Shown here: positions 8,920 to 17,124 of the stretch, piece by piece
Layout of the letters: the number at the start of each line of letters is the position of its first letter
How positions within the stretch are numbered: position 1 is the stretch's first letter
Assembly: GCA_030530145.1 (NCBI GenBank)
Contig: JAUMVN010000010.1
Coordinates: 30,318-66,766 of the forward strand
Reading direction: 5' to 3'
DNA from: Coriobacteriia bacterium
Lineage (GTDB): Bacteria; Actinomycetota; Coriobacteriia; Coriobacteriales; Atopobiaceae
Length of the DNA: 36,449 bases
The notes under the pieces: model-generated
Database searches by the model: none
The model's input: only the letters and a program-made list of their open reading frames with translations
Told to the model about the DNA's origin: nothing
Made by a program: the position numbers and the translations under genes

Positions 8920-8979
8920 GTCGGCAAGTCGTCGGCCACGCGTCGGAATACCGTCGCAGTTCCGCAGAACCTGCGTCGG
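8920..8979 (+). repeat. Iterons: GTCGG at 11-bp steps
   Basis: GTCGG occurs at 8920, 8931, 8942 and 8975, with GTCGC at 8953. The remaining step, 8964, is degenerate. The step is exactly 11 bases, about one helical turn, so the words would lie on one face of the DNA. The run ends some 65 bases before the start of the gene at 9045. An AT-rich stretch (8981-9003) that could hold its promoter and a small inverted repeat TTCACC/GGTGAA (9003-9023) follow. It looks like a multimeric protein-binding site. Confidence 0.6.
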
Positions 8980-9044
8980 CGTCATTTACTAATTTATGCG
9001 TTTTCACCATTACGGAAAGGTGAATCTGCTACTCTTTCCCGACC

Positions 9045-10148
9045 ATGAGCATAGTCTTCTCACACACCACGGCCCTCGAAATACTGCGCGACCCGCGCTA
9101 CGGCGCATCGGTCGCGCAGGCGCGCATACCCATGCCGTCGCCCGAAGACCCGCCTTCCGACAACGAGCTGTCCCGGGCAGTCAACCGCCTGGGCATCTCG
9201 CCTTGTAAAGAAACGCGGCCCCACATGGCCTGCGCGCACGAATCCGGCTTGCGCGAGAATCGCGAGAGTGTCATCCATCGCCAGTCATGCGAACTGCCGC
9301 GCGGCGCCTATATTCTGATTGCGGATGGCCTCGGCGTCGCAAGCCCCGAGCACCTTCTGATCCAGATGGCTCCAGGAGCAACGGATGTCGAGCTTATGCT
9401 ACTCACCTGCGAGCTCTGCGGCCTTTATGCCGTATGCGAGGACGAGGAGTACGGCATCACGCAAAGGCCCGCGCCTCTTACGACCAAAGAGCGTATCTTG
9501 GGCTACCTGAACGAACTCGGCCCCCACCCGCACGCCCGTCGGGTTCGTCGAGCAGTCGCCTTCGTCGGTGAGAACGCTGGCTCCCCACGCGAGAGCATGC
9601 TTTACCTGCGCTTTTCTTTGCCTAGAAGACTCGGCGGATACGCAATGCAGCCCTTAGCGATGAACCTGCCCATCGAGATGGAGCGGCTGGGAAGCCCCGT
9701 CGGTGACCGAACGACCCGGATGCCCGACCTGGTCCTGAGCCTGCCGGAGGGAGACCGGCCCGGAATCTGCGTGGAATACGCCGGCTCCCCGCATCTCCAG
9801 GCGGGCCGTCCGCAGCTAGACGACCTGCGGCAAAACGAGCTCATGGCCTGCGGTTTCGAGCCCTACACCATTTGGTCCGAACAGTACAACAGCATGAACT
9901 ACATGGACAACCTTGTCGACGGAACACTCAGGCGCAAGCTCGGGCTTGCTCGCCGCAGGCCCGGAGCAGAGAAACTCGCGCTGGAACGAGCGCGGCGCGA
10001 CCTTCTTCTTTGCGAGTTGAACTCGGTCGACGGCCGCCACTGGGGCATAAGCGAGTCCAGCGCCGAATACGAGAGCCTGCTCGCTCGAGTCGAGGTCGCG
10101 AAGGACGCCGAGTGGGCCAAGCGAAACCAGACCCAAGGAAAGGCATAA
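9045..10148 (+). CDS. Solitary AbiEi/Vsr-like (DUF559-type) PD-(D/E)XK protein
   Basis: A 367-aa protein without signal peptide or membrane segments. The N-terminus (FSHTTALEILR) and the middle segment SPEHLLIQMA...ELMLLTCELCGLY (100-127) resemble AbiEi-type antitoxins. The C-terminal part resembles the Vsr/DUF559 endonuclease fold: E183 in SPRESMLYLRFSLPRRLGGY, D228 in RMPDLVLSL, E244 in ICVEYAGSPH with H250, then a helix DDLRQNELMACGF and a final strand. These fit the acidic E...D...E-x(n)-H pattern of that fold. A paralogue at 16054-17100 aligns over the whole middle and C-terminus. No toxin or methylase is adjacent. The ribosome-binding site is weak, with GGAAAGG about 22 bases upstream. 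Family assignment is by motif reading only, and nuclease activity is unproven. Confidence 0.7.
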   Translation: MSIVFSHTTALEILRDPRYGASVAQARIPMPSPEDPPSDNELSRAVNRLGISPCKETRPHMACAHESGLRENRESVIHRQSCELPRGAYILIADGLGVASPEHLLIQMAPGATDVELMLLTCELCGLYAVCEDEEYGITQRPAPLTTKERILGYLNELGPHPHARRVRRAVAFVGENAGSPRESMLYLRFSLPRRLGGYAMQPLAMNLPIEMERLGSPVGDRTTRMPDLVLSLPEGDRPGICVEYAGSPHLQAGRPQLDDLRQNELMACGFEPYTIWSEQYNSMNYMDNLVDGTLRRKLGLARRRPGAEKLALERARRDLLLCELNSVDGRHWGISESSAEYESLLARVEVAKDAEWAKRNQTQGKA

Positions 10149-10225
10149 ACGCCAACGGAGGCCGCCTGTACGCAATGAAGCTCTTGCCTCTATGCCGCAA
10201 AAGGACGACACCGGCGGTCCCGCAC

Positions 10226-10447
10226 GCCACAAAATAACAGGGTCGGCGACACTGGTCGGGCTTCTCGCCACAAAAGCGCCGTGCCGGCGACGTTGCCCCG
10301 GCCGCGCGCCACAAAGCACCGCCCCCGGCGACATTGAACTGTCGCCGGGGGCGGTCTTTTGTGGCAACCGGGAATTGTCGCGTCGCCAGGGACGCAATTC
10401 TGTGGCAAAGGTCGTAGCCGACGGCGCCGGTGCGGGAATTTTGTGGC
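10226..10447. repeat. Right mirror array of 41-bp repeats
   Basis: It has the same design as the array at 8431-8717. GCCACAAA is at 10226, 10267 and 10308; yCGGCGAC is at 10243, 10284 and 10325. The mirrored GTCGCCGG is at 10341, with variants at 10382 and 10423, and TTTGTGGC is at 10358, 10399 (one mismatch) and 10440. The period is 41 bp and the symmetry centre is at 10336.5. The central stem ACCGCCCCCGGCGAC with its complement (10322-10351) is perfect over 15 bp, has an 8-base loop and is followed by CTTTTG, so it could end transcription of the gene at 9045. Nothing else is seen in the 361-base gap 10149-10509. Confidence 0.9.
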
Positions 10448-10509
10448 GCGAGGCCAGCCCGCTATTGTCAGCGTCCGCGCCGCACGGGGGGCGCTATGCG
10501 AGCGAGTCG

Positions 10510-11214
10510 CTACTCGCTCTTGCCGTTGAGGAAGCGGTAGATCGCCGCAGCCAGGATGGCGCCGGCGAGCGGGGCCAGGATGAAGACCCACACCTGCGTG
10601 AGCGCGACCGTGGAGCCGCCGCACAGGGCCATGAGCAGCGCCGGGCCGAAGGAACGGGCGGGGTTCACGGAGGTGCCGGTCAGGGGGATGCCCATGATGT
10701 GCACGAACGTGAGCGTGAGGCCGATCACGACGCCAGCGAACGGGGACTGCTTCTCGTCGGCGGTCACGCCGAGGATGGTCAGCACAAAGACGCAGGTGAG
10801 GATGACCTCGACCAGGAAGGCGCCGGCGGCGGAGATGCCCGCGGAGCTCGCCTCGCCGAAGCCGTTGCAGCCCAGGCCGACCTGCGAGACGTCAAGGCCG
10901 CACGCGGCGATGACGGCGGCGAGAAGAGCCGCCGCGACGATGCCGCCCACGAACTGGGCGACCCAGTAGCCGACGACGTCCTTGGCCTCGATGCGCTTGT
11001 CGAGGTAGAGGCCGAAGGTCACGGCCGGGTTGATGTGGCAGCCGGAGATGTTGCCGATGGCAAAAGCCATGCACACGATCGAGAGGCCGAACGCGAAGGC
11101 GATGCCGAGGGTGCCGAGGGCCGCGCCCGCGATCGCCGCGGAGCCGCAGCCGAAGAACGTGAGGGTAAAGGTGCCGAGCGCCTCGGCGATGTACTTGCGC
11201 ATCGAGCTGTTCAT
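10510..11214 (-). CDS. aqpZ: Aquaporin, water-channel type (AqpZ-like)
   Basis: This is an MIP-family membrane channel of 234 aa with six hydrophobic segments. Both pore motifs are intact: NPA at 62-64 (HINPAVTFG) and NPA at 184-186 followed by the selectivity-filter arginine R187 (TSVNPARSFGPAL). H172 in FVHIMGIPLTG is the filter histidine of water-selective aquaporins; glycerol facilitators have a glycine there. Orthodox water permeation is therefore likelier than glycerol or urea uptake. I chose the ATG at 11214, with GGAG 5 bases upstream; a longer frame to 11268 lacks support. It lies between the repeat cassette and the molybdenum hydroxylase genes and is transcribed alone. Confidence 0.9.
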   Translation of the reverse strand: MNSSMRKYIAEALGTFTLTFFGCGSAAIAGAALGTLGIAFAFGLSIVCMAFAIGNISGCHINPAVTFGLYLDKRIEAKDVVGYWVAQFVGGIVAAALLAAVIAACGLDVSQVGLGCNGFGEASSAGISAAGAFLVEVILTCVFVLTILGVTADEKQSPFAGVVIGLTLTFVHIMGIPLTGTSVNPARSFGPALLMALCGGSTVALTQVWVFILAPLAGAILAAAIYRFLNGKSE

Positions 11215-11545
11215 GGATGCTCCAATCGAGTGAAACGGTGTCAATTCGCGCTCCACAGACCCTAGCATTCACGCCCCCGCGCGCACGCAGGCGCGTCGGA
11301 GATAAACGAGCGGTTGAGAAACGCCCGGCGAAACCGCCCGGACGGCGGCGCGCCCGAGGACGGAGATATATGCGCGCACGGGCACCGGGGGCGCGACGAG
11401 CCATCGGCCCGACGAGAACGACAGGCGATGTACTCGAGGAAATACAACGTAATGCCCGTAACCGCCCTGAATCCTACCGCTTACCTGTTGTAAACTTGAT
11501 TTTTTCTCTGTTATATAGGTTCAGTGCGCGACCCAAGGAGGAATC
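11215..11545. promoter_or_regulatory. Divergent intergenic region with candidate promoter for the hydroxylase operon
   Basis: This 331-base gap separates the divergent aquaporin and FAD-subunit genes. Close to the latter, TTGTAA (11488-11493) and TATATA (11512-11517) are separated by 18 bases within an AT-rich stretch, unlike the surrounding GC-rich DNA. They make a plausible sigma-70 type promoter about 30 bases before the GTG start. For the aquaporin side I found no pair that I trust. No small gene is apparent. Confidence 0.5.
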
Positions 11546-12397
11546 GTGCTCAAATTCGAGCAGTATGCTCGCCCCGGCACAACCAAGGAGGCCTATGACC
11601 TCCTGCAGGGGAACCGACTCGCCACCGTCATCGGCGGCATGATGTGGCTCAGGCTCTCGGACCGCACCATCCCCCTGGGCATCGACCTCGCGGGATGCGG
11701 CCTGGACAAGATCGAGGAGACCGAGGACACCTTCGTCATCGGCGCGATGGTCACGCTCGGCCAGCTCGAGAACCACGACGCCTTCAGGCGCATGACCCGC
11801 GGCGTCTTCACCGACGGCGTCCACGACATCATCGGCACGCAGTTCCGCAACCTCGCCACCGTGGGCGGCTCGGCCTACGCGCGCATGGGCTTCTCGGACA
11901 TCGTCACGGCGCTTCTCCCCCTGGACACCTGGGTCGAGTTCACCGGCGCCGGCACCATGCGCTTCTGCGACTTCGTCAACGGCGGCGCCGCGCGCGACGT
12001 CCTCGAGCGCATCGTGGTGAAGAAGCACGACTACCGCGCGAGCTTCCAATGCCTGCGCAACTCCGCCACGGACTTCTCGACGCTGAACGTCTGCGCCGCG
12101 CTGTGGGAAAACGAATGGCACCTCGCCGTGGGCGCGCGGCCGAAGAAAGCCAAGTTCCTCGAGGGAGAGGACCTCGCGCTGCCGGCCGGCTTCACGCCGG
12201 GGCAGCTCGCGGCCGCCTGCGAGAACGCCCGCTACCTCAACTACGGCACCGACCGCCGCGCCAGCGCCGACTACCGCGCCGAGCTCGCGGAGGTTCTCAG
12301 CCGCCGCGCGATTCTCGCCGCCGCGTCCCAGCAAAGCGTCGAGGACGAGCTCGCGGCCATTGCCAAAGCCAACAAGCCGAGGGGGATCTCGCAGTAA
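11546..12397 (+). CDS. FAD-binding subunit of molybdenum hydroxylase (XdhB/CoxM/YgfM type)
   Basis: This 283-aa protein should carry FAD and pass electrons from the iron-sulfur centres of its partner to an acceptor. The N-terminal half has the PCMH-type FAD-binding pattern: LLQGNRLATVIGGMMWL (near 18-34), and later GTQFRNLATVGGSAYARMGFSD (near 96-117), equivalent to the family TIGGN segment. The C-terminal domain is CO dehydrogenase-flavoprotein-like. The start is GTG at 11546 with AAGGAGG 4 bases upstream. Its stop overlaps the next gene's ATG (TAATG), so the two are co-translated. Together they resemble E. coli YgfM-XdhD in domain split and gene order. Confidence 0.85.
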   Translation: MLKFEQYARPGTTKEAYDLLQGNRLATVIGGMMWLRLSDRTIPLGIDLAGCGLDKIEETEDTFVIGAMVTLGQLENHDAFRRMTRGVFTDGVHDIIGTQFRNLATVGGSAYARMGFSDIVTALLPLDTWVEFTGAGTMRFCDFVNGGAARDVLERIVVKKHDYRASFQCLRNSATDFSTLNVCAALWENEWHLAVGARPKKAKFLEGEDLALPAGFTPGQLAAACENARYLNYGTDRRASADYRAELAEVLSRRAILAAASQQSVEDELAAIAKANKPRGISQ

Positions 12398-15261
12398 TGA
12401 AGATGACCTTTACGCTCAACGGACGCGAGGTCACCGGCGATTTCGCGCCTGACCAGACGCTCTTCAGCTGGTGCCGCGAGCACGGCATCAAGTCCGTCAA
12501 GTGCGGCTGCGAGACGAGCAACTGCGGCCTGTGCACCCTGTGGCTGGACGGCGAGCCCGTCCTCTCGTGCTCCGTGCTCATGGCGCGCGTCGACGGCCAC
12601 GAGGTCACCACGCTCGAGGGCGTGGGGCCGGCCCGCGAGGACTTCGCCCGCTGCATGGCCGAGGAGGGCGCCGAGCAGTGCGGCTTCTGCTCCCCCGGCC
12701 TCGAGATGGACGTCCTCGCGCTCGACCTGCGCCACCCCGACGCCACCGACGAGGAGATCCGCCGCGAGCTCTCCGGAAACCTCTGCCGCTGCTCGGGCTA
12801 CGCGAGCCAGATGCGCGCCATCCGCCGCTTCCTCGCCCGGCACAAGAACCCCGGCGGCAAGCTCTCGGAGCGCTCCGAGGCCGCTGTCCAGATGGAAAAG
12901 CAGGTCAAGAACGCCGGCAAGGGCGTGACCTCGGAGGACCGCGGCAGCTCGCTTTCCTCCCCCGCCATCAAGAAGGACGCCTACGCGCTTCTTGCCGGCA
13001 AGCCCGCCTACACCGACGACCTCGCCCCGGCCGACTGCCTCGTCGTCAAGATGGTGCGCAGCGGCCAGGCCCACGCCCGTGTGACCAAGATCGACACGAC
13101 CCGCGCGCTCGCCGTGCCCGGCGTCGTGGCCATCTGGGGCCCCGACGACGTGCCGCACAACCGCTTCACCCTCGCCGGCCAGTCCTACCTCGAGTGCTCG
13201 CCTTACGACACGGTGATCCTCGACTCGACCGTGCGCTACGTGGGCGACGAGGTCGCCATCGTCGTGGCCGAGACCGAGGAGGCGGCCGCCGCAGCCGTCA
13301 AGCTCGTCAAGGTGACCTACGAGAAGCTCCCCGCGATCCTCGACTGCTCCGAGGCCCTCGACAACCCGACGGTGATCCACGACGAGGACGACTGGGCCTA
13401 CGGCGCCGACCGCACGGGCGACCCCAAGCGCAACCTCGTGGCCTCGGACTGCATCGAGTTCGGCGACGTGGACGCGCTTCTCGCCGAGGCCGACGTCGTG
13501 CTCGAGCGCGAGTACCACACGCAGGCCGCCGAGCAGGCCATGATGGAGACCATGCGCTGCTACGCCTACGTCGACGCCTTCGGGCGCCTGACGGTGGTCT
13601 CCTCGACCCAGGTCCCCTTCCACATCCGCCGCCAGGTGGCCATGGCGCTCGGCATCCCGAAGAGCCAGGTGCGCATCATCAAGCCGCGCGTCGGCGGCGC
13701 CTTCGGCGCGAAGCAGACCGGCTGTTGCGAGGTCTTCGCCGCGCTCGCCGCGTGGAGGCTCGGGCGCCCCTGCAAGAGCATCTACACCCGTACCGAGACC
13801 ATGAGCTGCTCGAACTCTCGCCACGAGATGAAGCTCAAGGTGCGGATGGGCGCGAAGAAGGACGGCACCATCACGGCCATCGACCTCTACGCGCTCTCGA
13901 ACGCCGGCGCCTACGGCTACCACGCGACCACCACCATCGGCCTCGTGGGCGCGAAGTCGCTGCCGCTCTACAACCGCGCGGCGAGCCGCTTCCACTACGA
14001 CGTCGTCTACACGAACACGATGCCCGGCGGCGCCTTCCGAGGCTACGGGGCCACGCAGGGCTGCTTCGCCGTGGAGTCCACCGTCAACGAGCTCGCCGAC
14101 ACCCTGGGCATGGACCCCTGCGAGCTGCGCCTGAAGAACCTGGTCAAGACCGGCGAGACGCTCTGGCAGCTCGGGCAGGAGCCGCTGCGCAGCTGCCGCG
14201 TCGACGAGTGCCTCGAGCGCGTCATGCAGCTCACCGGCTGGAAGCATAAGCCGCTGGCCGAGGAGCTGCCCGACGGGCGCGTCCGCGCGCGCGGCGTGGC
14301 CCTCACCATGCAGGGCTCGGGCATCTCGAACGTCGACATCGCCAACGTCGACATCACGCTCGAGGACGACGGGTTCTATGTGCTCAAGATCGGCGCCACC
14401 GACGTGGGCACGGGAGCGGACACCATCCTCGCCCAGATCGCGGCCGAGGTACTCGGCTGCGACGTCGACCACGTGGTCACGAAGGGCGTCGACACCGACA
14501 CCTCCCCCTTCGACACGGGCGCCTACGCCTCCTCGGGCACCTACACGACGGGCGGCGCGGTGGTCAAGGCGGCCCGCGACCTCCACGCGAAGATACGCGC
14601 CCAGGCGGCCGCCTGGTGGGAGATAGACGCCGACGACGTCGAGTTCGAGTCCGGCCTCATCTACACGGCCGACGGCGCGCACAAGATGACCGTGGCCGAG
14701 ATGGCCAACCGCGCCATCGGCTTCGGCCTCAACCCGGGCATGCTCTCGGGCCACGGCTCGAACACCCAGCCGCAGTCGCCGCCGCCCTTCATCGCCGCCG
14801 TCGCTACCATCGACCTCGACCGCGAGACGGGCAAGTACGAGCTCGTCGACTACGCCGCCGTGGTCGACTGCGGCACCGTCATCAACTCGAACCTGGCGCG
14901 CGTCCAGGTCGAGGGCGGCCTCGTGCAGGGCATCGGCATGGCCATGTGCGAGGACGTGAGCTACGACGCCCGCGGCCGCATGCGCACGGACTCCTTCATG
15001 CAGTACAAGATTCCGACCCGCATGGACGTGCCCGACGTGCGCGTGGAGTTCATGCCGAGCTACGAGCCCACCGGGCCCTTCGGGGCGAAGTCCATCGGCG
15101 AGGTCGTCATCAACACGCCCTCCCCCGCCATCGCGAGCGCCGTCGCGCACGCCACCGGCAACTACGTGCGCACGCTGCCCATCACGCCGGAGAAGGCCCT
15201 TCACGGCGACCCGGTCGAGGCGCCCGCGCCCAGGAACGCCGCCAAACCGGCGGCCGAGTAG
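12397..15261 (+). CDS. xdhD: Fused [2Fe-2S]/molybdopterin hydroxylase, XdhD-like
   Basis: This xanthine-dehydrogenase-family protein has 954 aa, almost the length of E. coli XdhD. The N-terminal plant-type [2Fe-2S] domain has C38, C43, C46 and C58. The second cluster domain has C95, C98, C130 and C132. After a linker (about 145-185) comes the molybdopterin domain, with GGAFGAKQ (433-440), GGAFRGYGATQ with R548, and GAKSIGE ending in the presumed catalytic base E902. No Cys or Sec codon is needed in the chain. The substrate is probably a purine or other N-heterocycle, but the sequence alone does not say which. Molybdenum cofactor and selenium genes are not in the window. It pairs with the upstream FAD subunit. 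Confidence 0.85.
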   Translation: MKMTFTLNGREVTGDFAPDQTLFSWCREHGIKSVKCGCETSNCGLCTLWLDGEPVLSCSVLMARVDGHEVTTLEGVGPAREDFARCMAEEGAEQCGFCSPGLEMDVLALDLRHPDATDEEIRRELSGNLCRCSGYASQMRAIRRFLARHKNPGGKLSERSEAAVQMEKQVKNAGKGVTSEDRGSSLSSPAIKKDAYALLAGKPAYTDDLAPADCLVVKMVRSGQAHARVTKIDTTRALAVPGVVAIWGPDDVPHNRFTLAGQSYLECSPYDTVILDSTVRYVGDEVAIVVAETEEAAAAAVKLVKVTYEKLPAILDCSEALDNPTVIHDEDDWAYGADRTGDPKRNLVASDCIEFGDVDALLAEADVVLEREYHTQAAEQAMMETMRCYAYVDAFGRLTVVSSTQVPFHIRRQVAMALGIPKSQVRIIKPRVGGAFGAKQTGCCEVFAALAAWRLGRPCKSIYTRTETMSCSNSRHEMKLKVRMGAKKDGTITAIDLYALSNAGAYGYHATTTIGLVGAKSLPLYNRAASRFHYDVVYTNTMPGGAFRGYGATQGCFAVESTVNELADTLGMDPCELRLKNLVKTGETLWQLGQEPLRSCRVDECLERVMQLTGWKHKPLAEELPDGRVRARGVALTMQGSGISNVDIANVDITLEDDGFYVLKIGATDVGTGADTILAQIAAEVLGCDVDHVVTKGVDTDTSPFDTGAYASSGTYTTGGAVVKAARDLHAKIRAQAAAWWEIDADDVEFESGLIYTADGAHKMTVAEMANRAIGFGLNPGMLSGHGSNTQPQSPPPFIAAVATIDLDRETGKYELVDYAAVVDCGTVINSNLARVQVEGGLVQGIGMAMCEDVSYDARGRMRTDSFMQYKIPTRMDVPDVRVEFMPSYEPTGPFGAKSIGEVVINTPSPAIASAVAHATGNYVRTLPITPEKALHGDPVEAPAPRNAAKPAAE

Positions 15262-15278
15262 GCCGCATCTGAACGGCA

Positions 15279-15397
15279 GCTCTCGCTTAAGGCCGGGGCC
15301 GCCCGCGCTTCTCCCCATTGCTCAGCGCTCGCTTTGTTCGCTCGCTGCGCGATTCGCATGGGAAGAAGCGCGGGCGGCCCCGGCCTTAAGCGAGAGC
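15279..15397. repeat. Large inverted repeat, 40-bp arms
   Basis: Arm 15279-15318 is the reverse complement of 15358-15397 over 40 bases with one mismatch. The arm begins GCTCTCGCTTAAGGCC. The 39-base loop contains GCTCGC repeated around TTTGTT and can itself form a small stem (CAGCG/CGCTG). It sits between the convergent xdhD-like gene and acpS. It could serve as a two-way terminator, although there is no U-run at either foot and the arms are far longer than needed, so a MITE-like origin is an alternative. Confidence 0.85.
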
Positions 15398-15436
15398 GCC
15401 AGCCCCCAAGCAACCGTCCGTAGCCCAACTCGTCGC

Positions 15437-15829
15437 CTACTGCGCGAGGGCGATGGCCTCGACGAAGCCGGACTCGTTGGTAACCGAGACGAGAATCTCG
15501 CGGACGCCCGCGGCGGCATAAACCCCTGCGAGCGCGCCGGCCATGGAGACCACCGGCTGACCTGTCGGCGCGTCGATGGTCTCGACGTCCTGTAAGTCGA
15601 ACCCGTCGCAGGTAAGTGGCGCCACAGCCTTAAACACAGCCTCCTTCGCGGCATAGCGTCCGGCGAGGTACTGGCACGCGTCGTGCCGCCCGCGCGCCTG
15701 GGCGAGCTCCGCCTCGGTAAAGGTCCGGGCAACGAAGGCGCACGGCCGCTCCGTATCCGCCCCGAACCCCTCGCAGAGGCCACGGAATGCCGAGAGGTCG
15801 ACCAGATCGACGCCGATTCCCTTGACCAT
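15437..15829 (-). CDS. acpS: Holo-[acyl-carrier-protein] synthase
   Basis: AcpS transfers 4'-phosphopantetheine from CoA to the serine of acyl carrier protein in the cytoplasm. From the ATG at 15829 it is 130 aa, normal for the family. Key features are KGIGVDLVDL with Mg-binding D8, ARTFTEAEL, and QYLAGRYAAKEAVFKAV with the metal ligand E63. The end reads ILVSVTNESGFVEAIAL, the usual SxSHxxxxAxA region with the histidine replaced by asparagine. GGAGGG stands about 11 bases upstream. An in-frame ATG at 15886 would add 19 unlikely residues. It stands alone between two inverted-repeat structures. Confidence 0.9.
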   Translation of the reverse strand: MVKGIGVDLVDLSAFRGLCEGFGADTERPCAFVARTFTEAELAQARGRHDACQYLAGRYAAKEAVFKAVAPLTCDGFDLQDVETIDAPTGQPVVSMAGALAGVYAAAGVREILVSVTNESGFVEAIALAQ

Positions 15830-15886
15830 GAGCGCCCGTCCCTCCTTCGAACGCGCCCCCGACCGTCGAGGGAGCCCAACCGGCAT

Positions 15887-16003
15887 GAATTGCGTAGCTT
15901 ATTCCGCATAAACCGAGTAGATGTCCCGTTGTTCGAGCACAGAACAGGCAAAACGACCGCAAAAGGGCCTTGCTACTCGGCAGCACCAGGTTTAGTTACG
16001 CAC
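15887..16003. repeat. Dispersed palindromic element, copy B
   Basis: The left end GAATTGCGTAGCTTATT (15887-15903) is followed 9 bases later by CCGAGTAG (15913-15920). The matching CTACTCGG (15973-15980) is followed by TTTAGTTACGCAC (15991-16003), so both inner and outer parts are inverted repeats. Extra pairing within the middle includes TGTTC/GAACA. It ends about 50 bases before the start of the Vsr-like gene at 16054. The left end and CCGAGTAG boxes are shared with copy C on the other side of that gene. Confidence 0.8.
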
Positions 16004-16053
16004 TTCGTAATGATAGTCTATCTCCAACGGTCGCCGAGGAGGAACGAGCCATC

Positions 16054-17100
16054 ATGGACCCCATCTACTGCGCCCAATCGGCCTTCAAGTACTATCGCAC
16101 CCCGCCGCAGGTGCTCGCGCTGCTCCCCGAGATCCCCGTCGCCCGCGACCGCGGCACGCGCATGGGTCTCCGGAAGCACCCCACCGTGCTCAACGCCCTC
16201 GGCCTGCCCATGCACACCCTCGTGTTCGACGGCTCCCAGCGGACCAATGCCAAGTTCACGATGACCCATCTGTGGACGAAGGAGCTCCCTCCCGAGGCGC
16301 TCCGCGAGGGCACGCCGGTCGGCACCGTGACCTCGCCGCTGTTCACGCTCTTTACGATGGCGACGAGCGTCGATGCGCCGGAGCTCGCCATGGCCATGCA
16401 CGAGCTCTGCGGCGATTTCACCGTCTACGATCCGAGCGACGAGGTCGAGTCGGCGCTCGGTCAGACCTCGACGCTCGGCGGCTGGCGCCGCGTCGTCGAC
16501 GACAACGGCGAGCCGACCTCGCTTTGGCAACGTCCCGCGCTCATAGAGCCCCACGAGCTCGTCGCCTTCGGAGAGCGGATGGCAGGCTACCGAGGCTGCA
16601 GGACGTTCCAAAAAGCCGCGGGAATGGTCCTCGGCGCCACCCGCTCGCCCTTCGAGGTCCAGGCCGCCATGCTGCTCGGGCTCCCCAGGGCGCTCGGCGG
16701 CCATGGGCTCTCGGTCCAGACGAACAAGGTCATCCCCCTAACCGCCGAGGCTAAGATGCTGGCCGGTAGGGATTACTGCGTCGCGGACATCTACATCGAG
16801 TCGGTGAACGGACGGCTGGCGGTCGACGTCGAGTGCCAGGGGGCGGCCGTACACTCCGGCCTCGGGGCCGTGGCTTCCGACGCCGACAGGACCTGCGCCC
16901 TCGAGTCGATGGGAATCGGCGTCGTGCTCCTGAGCTACGCGCAGGTGCAGGACGCCGCGCGCCTCGGCCTCGTCGCCGAGCTCATCGCCCGCAAGCTCGG
17001 GGAGCCCTCCGCGCCCAAGACCGAGCGCATGGTCGAGGCCGAGAAGGCGCTTCGCAGGGCGCTGTTCATCGACTGGAGGGGCCTTTGCGGGATCAGCTGA
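16054..17100 (+). CDS. Second AbiEi/Vsr-like (DUF559-type) paralogue
   Basis: This protein has 348 aa from the ATG at 16054, which has GAGGAGG 11 bases upstream. An in-frame ATG at 15970 falls inside the repeat and is rejected. It shares with the protein at 9045 the middle segment SPLFTLFTMA...ELAMAMHELCGDF (94-122) and the C-terminal core: E201 in SPFEVQAAMLLGLPRALGGHGL, D245 in VADIYIES, E260 in VDVECQGAAVH with H267, then DADRTCALESMGI and IARKLG. These are the positions expected for a Vsr-type PD-(D/E)XK fold. No membrane segment is visible. It is bracketed by two copies of a palindromic element. The function is unknown; nuclease or repeat-binding activity is inference. Confidence 0.7.
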   Translation: MDPIYCAQSAFKYYRTPPQVLALLPEIPVARDRGTRMGLRKHPTVLNALGLPMHTLVFDGSQRTNAKFTMTHLWTKELPPEALREGTPVGTVTSPLFTLFTMATSVDAPELAMAMHELCGDFTVYDPSDEVESALGQTSTLGGWRRVVDDNGEPTSLWQRPALIEPHELVAFGERMAGYRGCRTFQKAAGMVLGATRSPFEVQAAMLLGLPRALGGHGLSVQTNKVIPLTAEAKMLAGRDYCVADIYIESVNGRLAVDVECQGAAVHSGLGAVASDADRTCALESMGIGVVLLSYAQVQDAARLGLVAELIARKLGEPSAPKTERMVEAEKALRRALFIDWRGLCGIS

Positions 17101-17124
17101 GCTCTGTCCCGAGCAATACGCTGC

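Noticed and set aside
10510..11214. Urea or glycerol channel linked to the urease
   Set aside because: The filter histidine H172 and arginine R187 fit a water channel, and the gene is separated from the urea module by the repeat cassette.
12271..15318. 1015-codon minus-strand frame opposite the xdhD-like gene
   Set aside because: It is a shadow of a gene with complete iron-sulfur and molybdopterin motifs; its composition is low in complexity and it has no recognisable domain.
15970..16053. Upstream start for the second Vsr-like gene
   Set aside because: The extra 28 codons lie in and just after the palindromic element. The ATG at 16054 has GAGGAGG.
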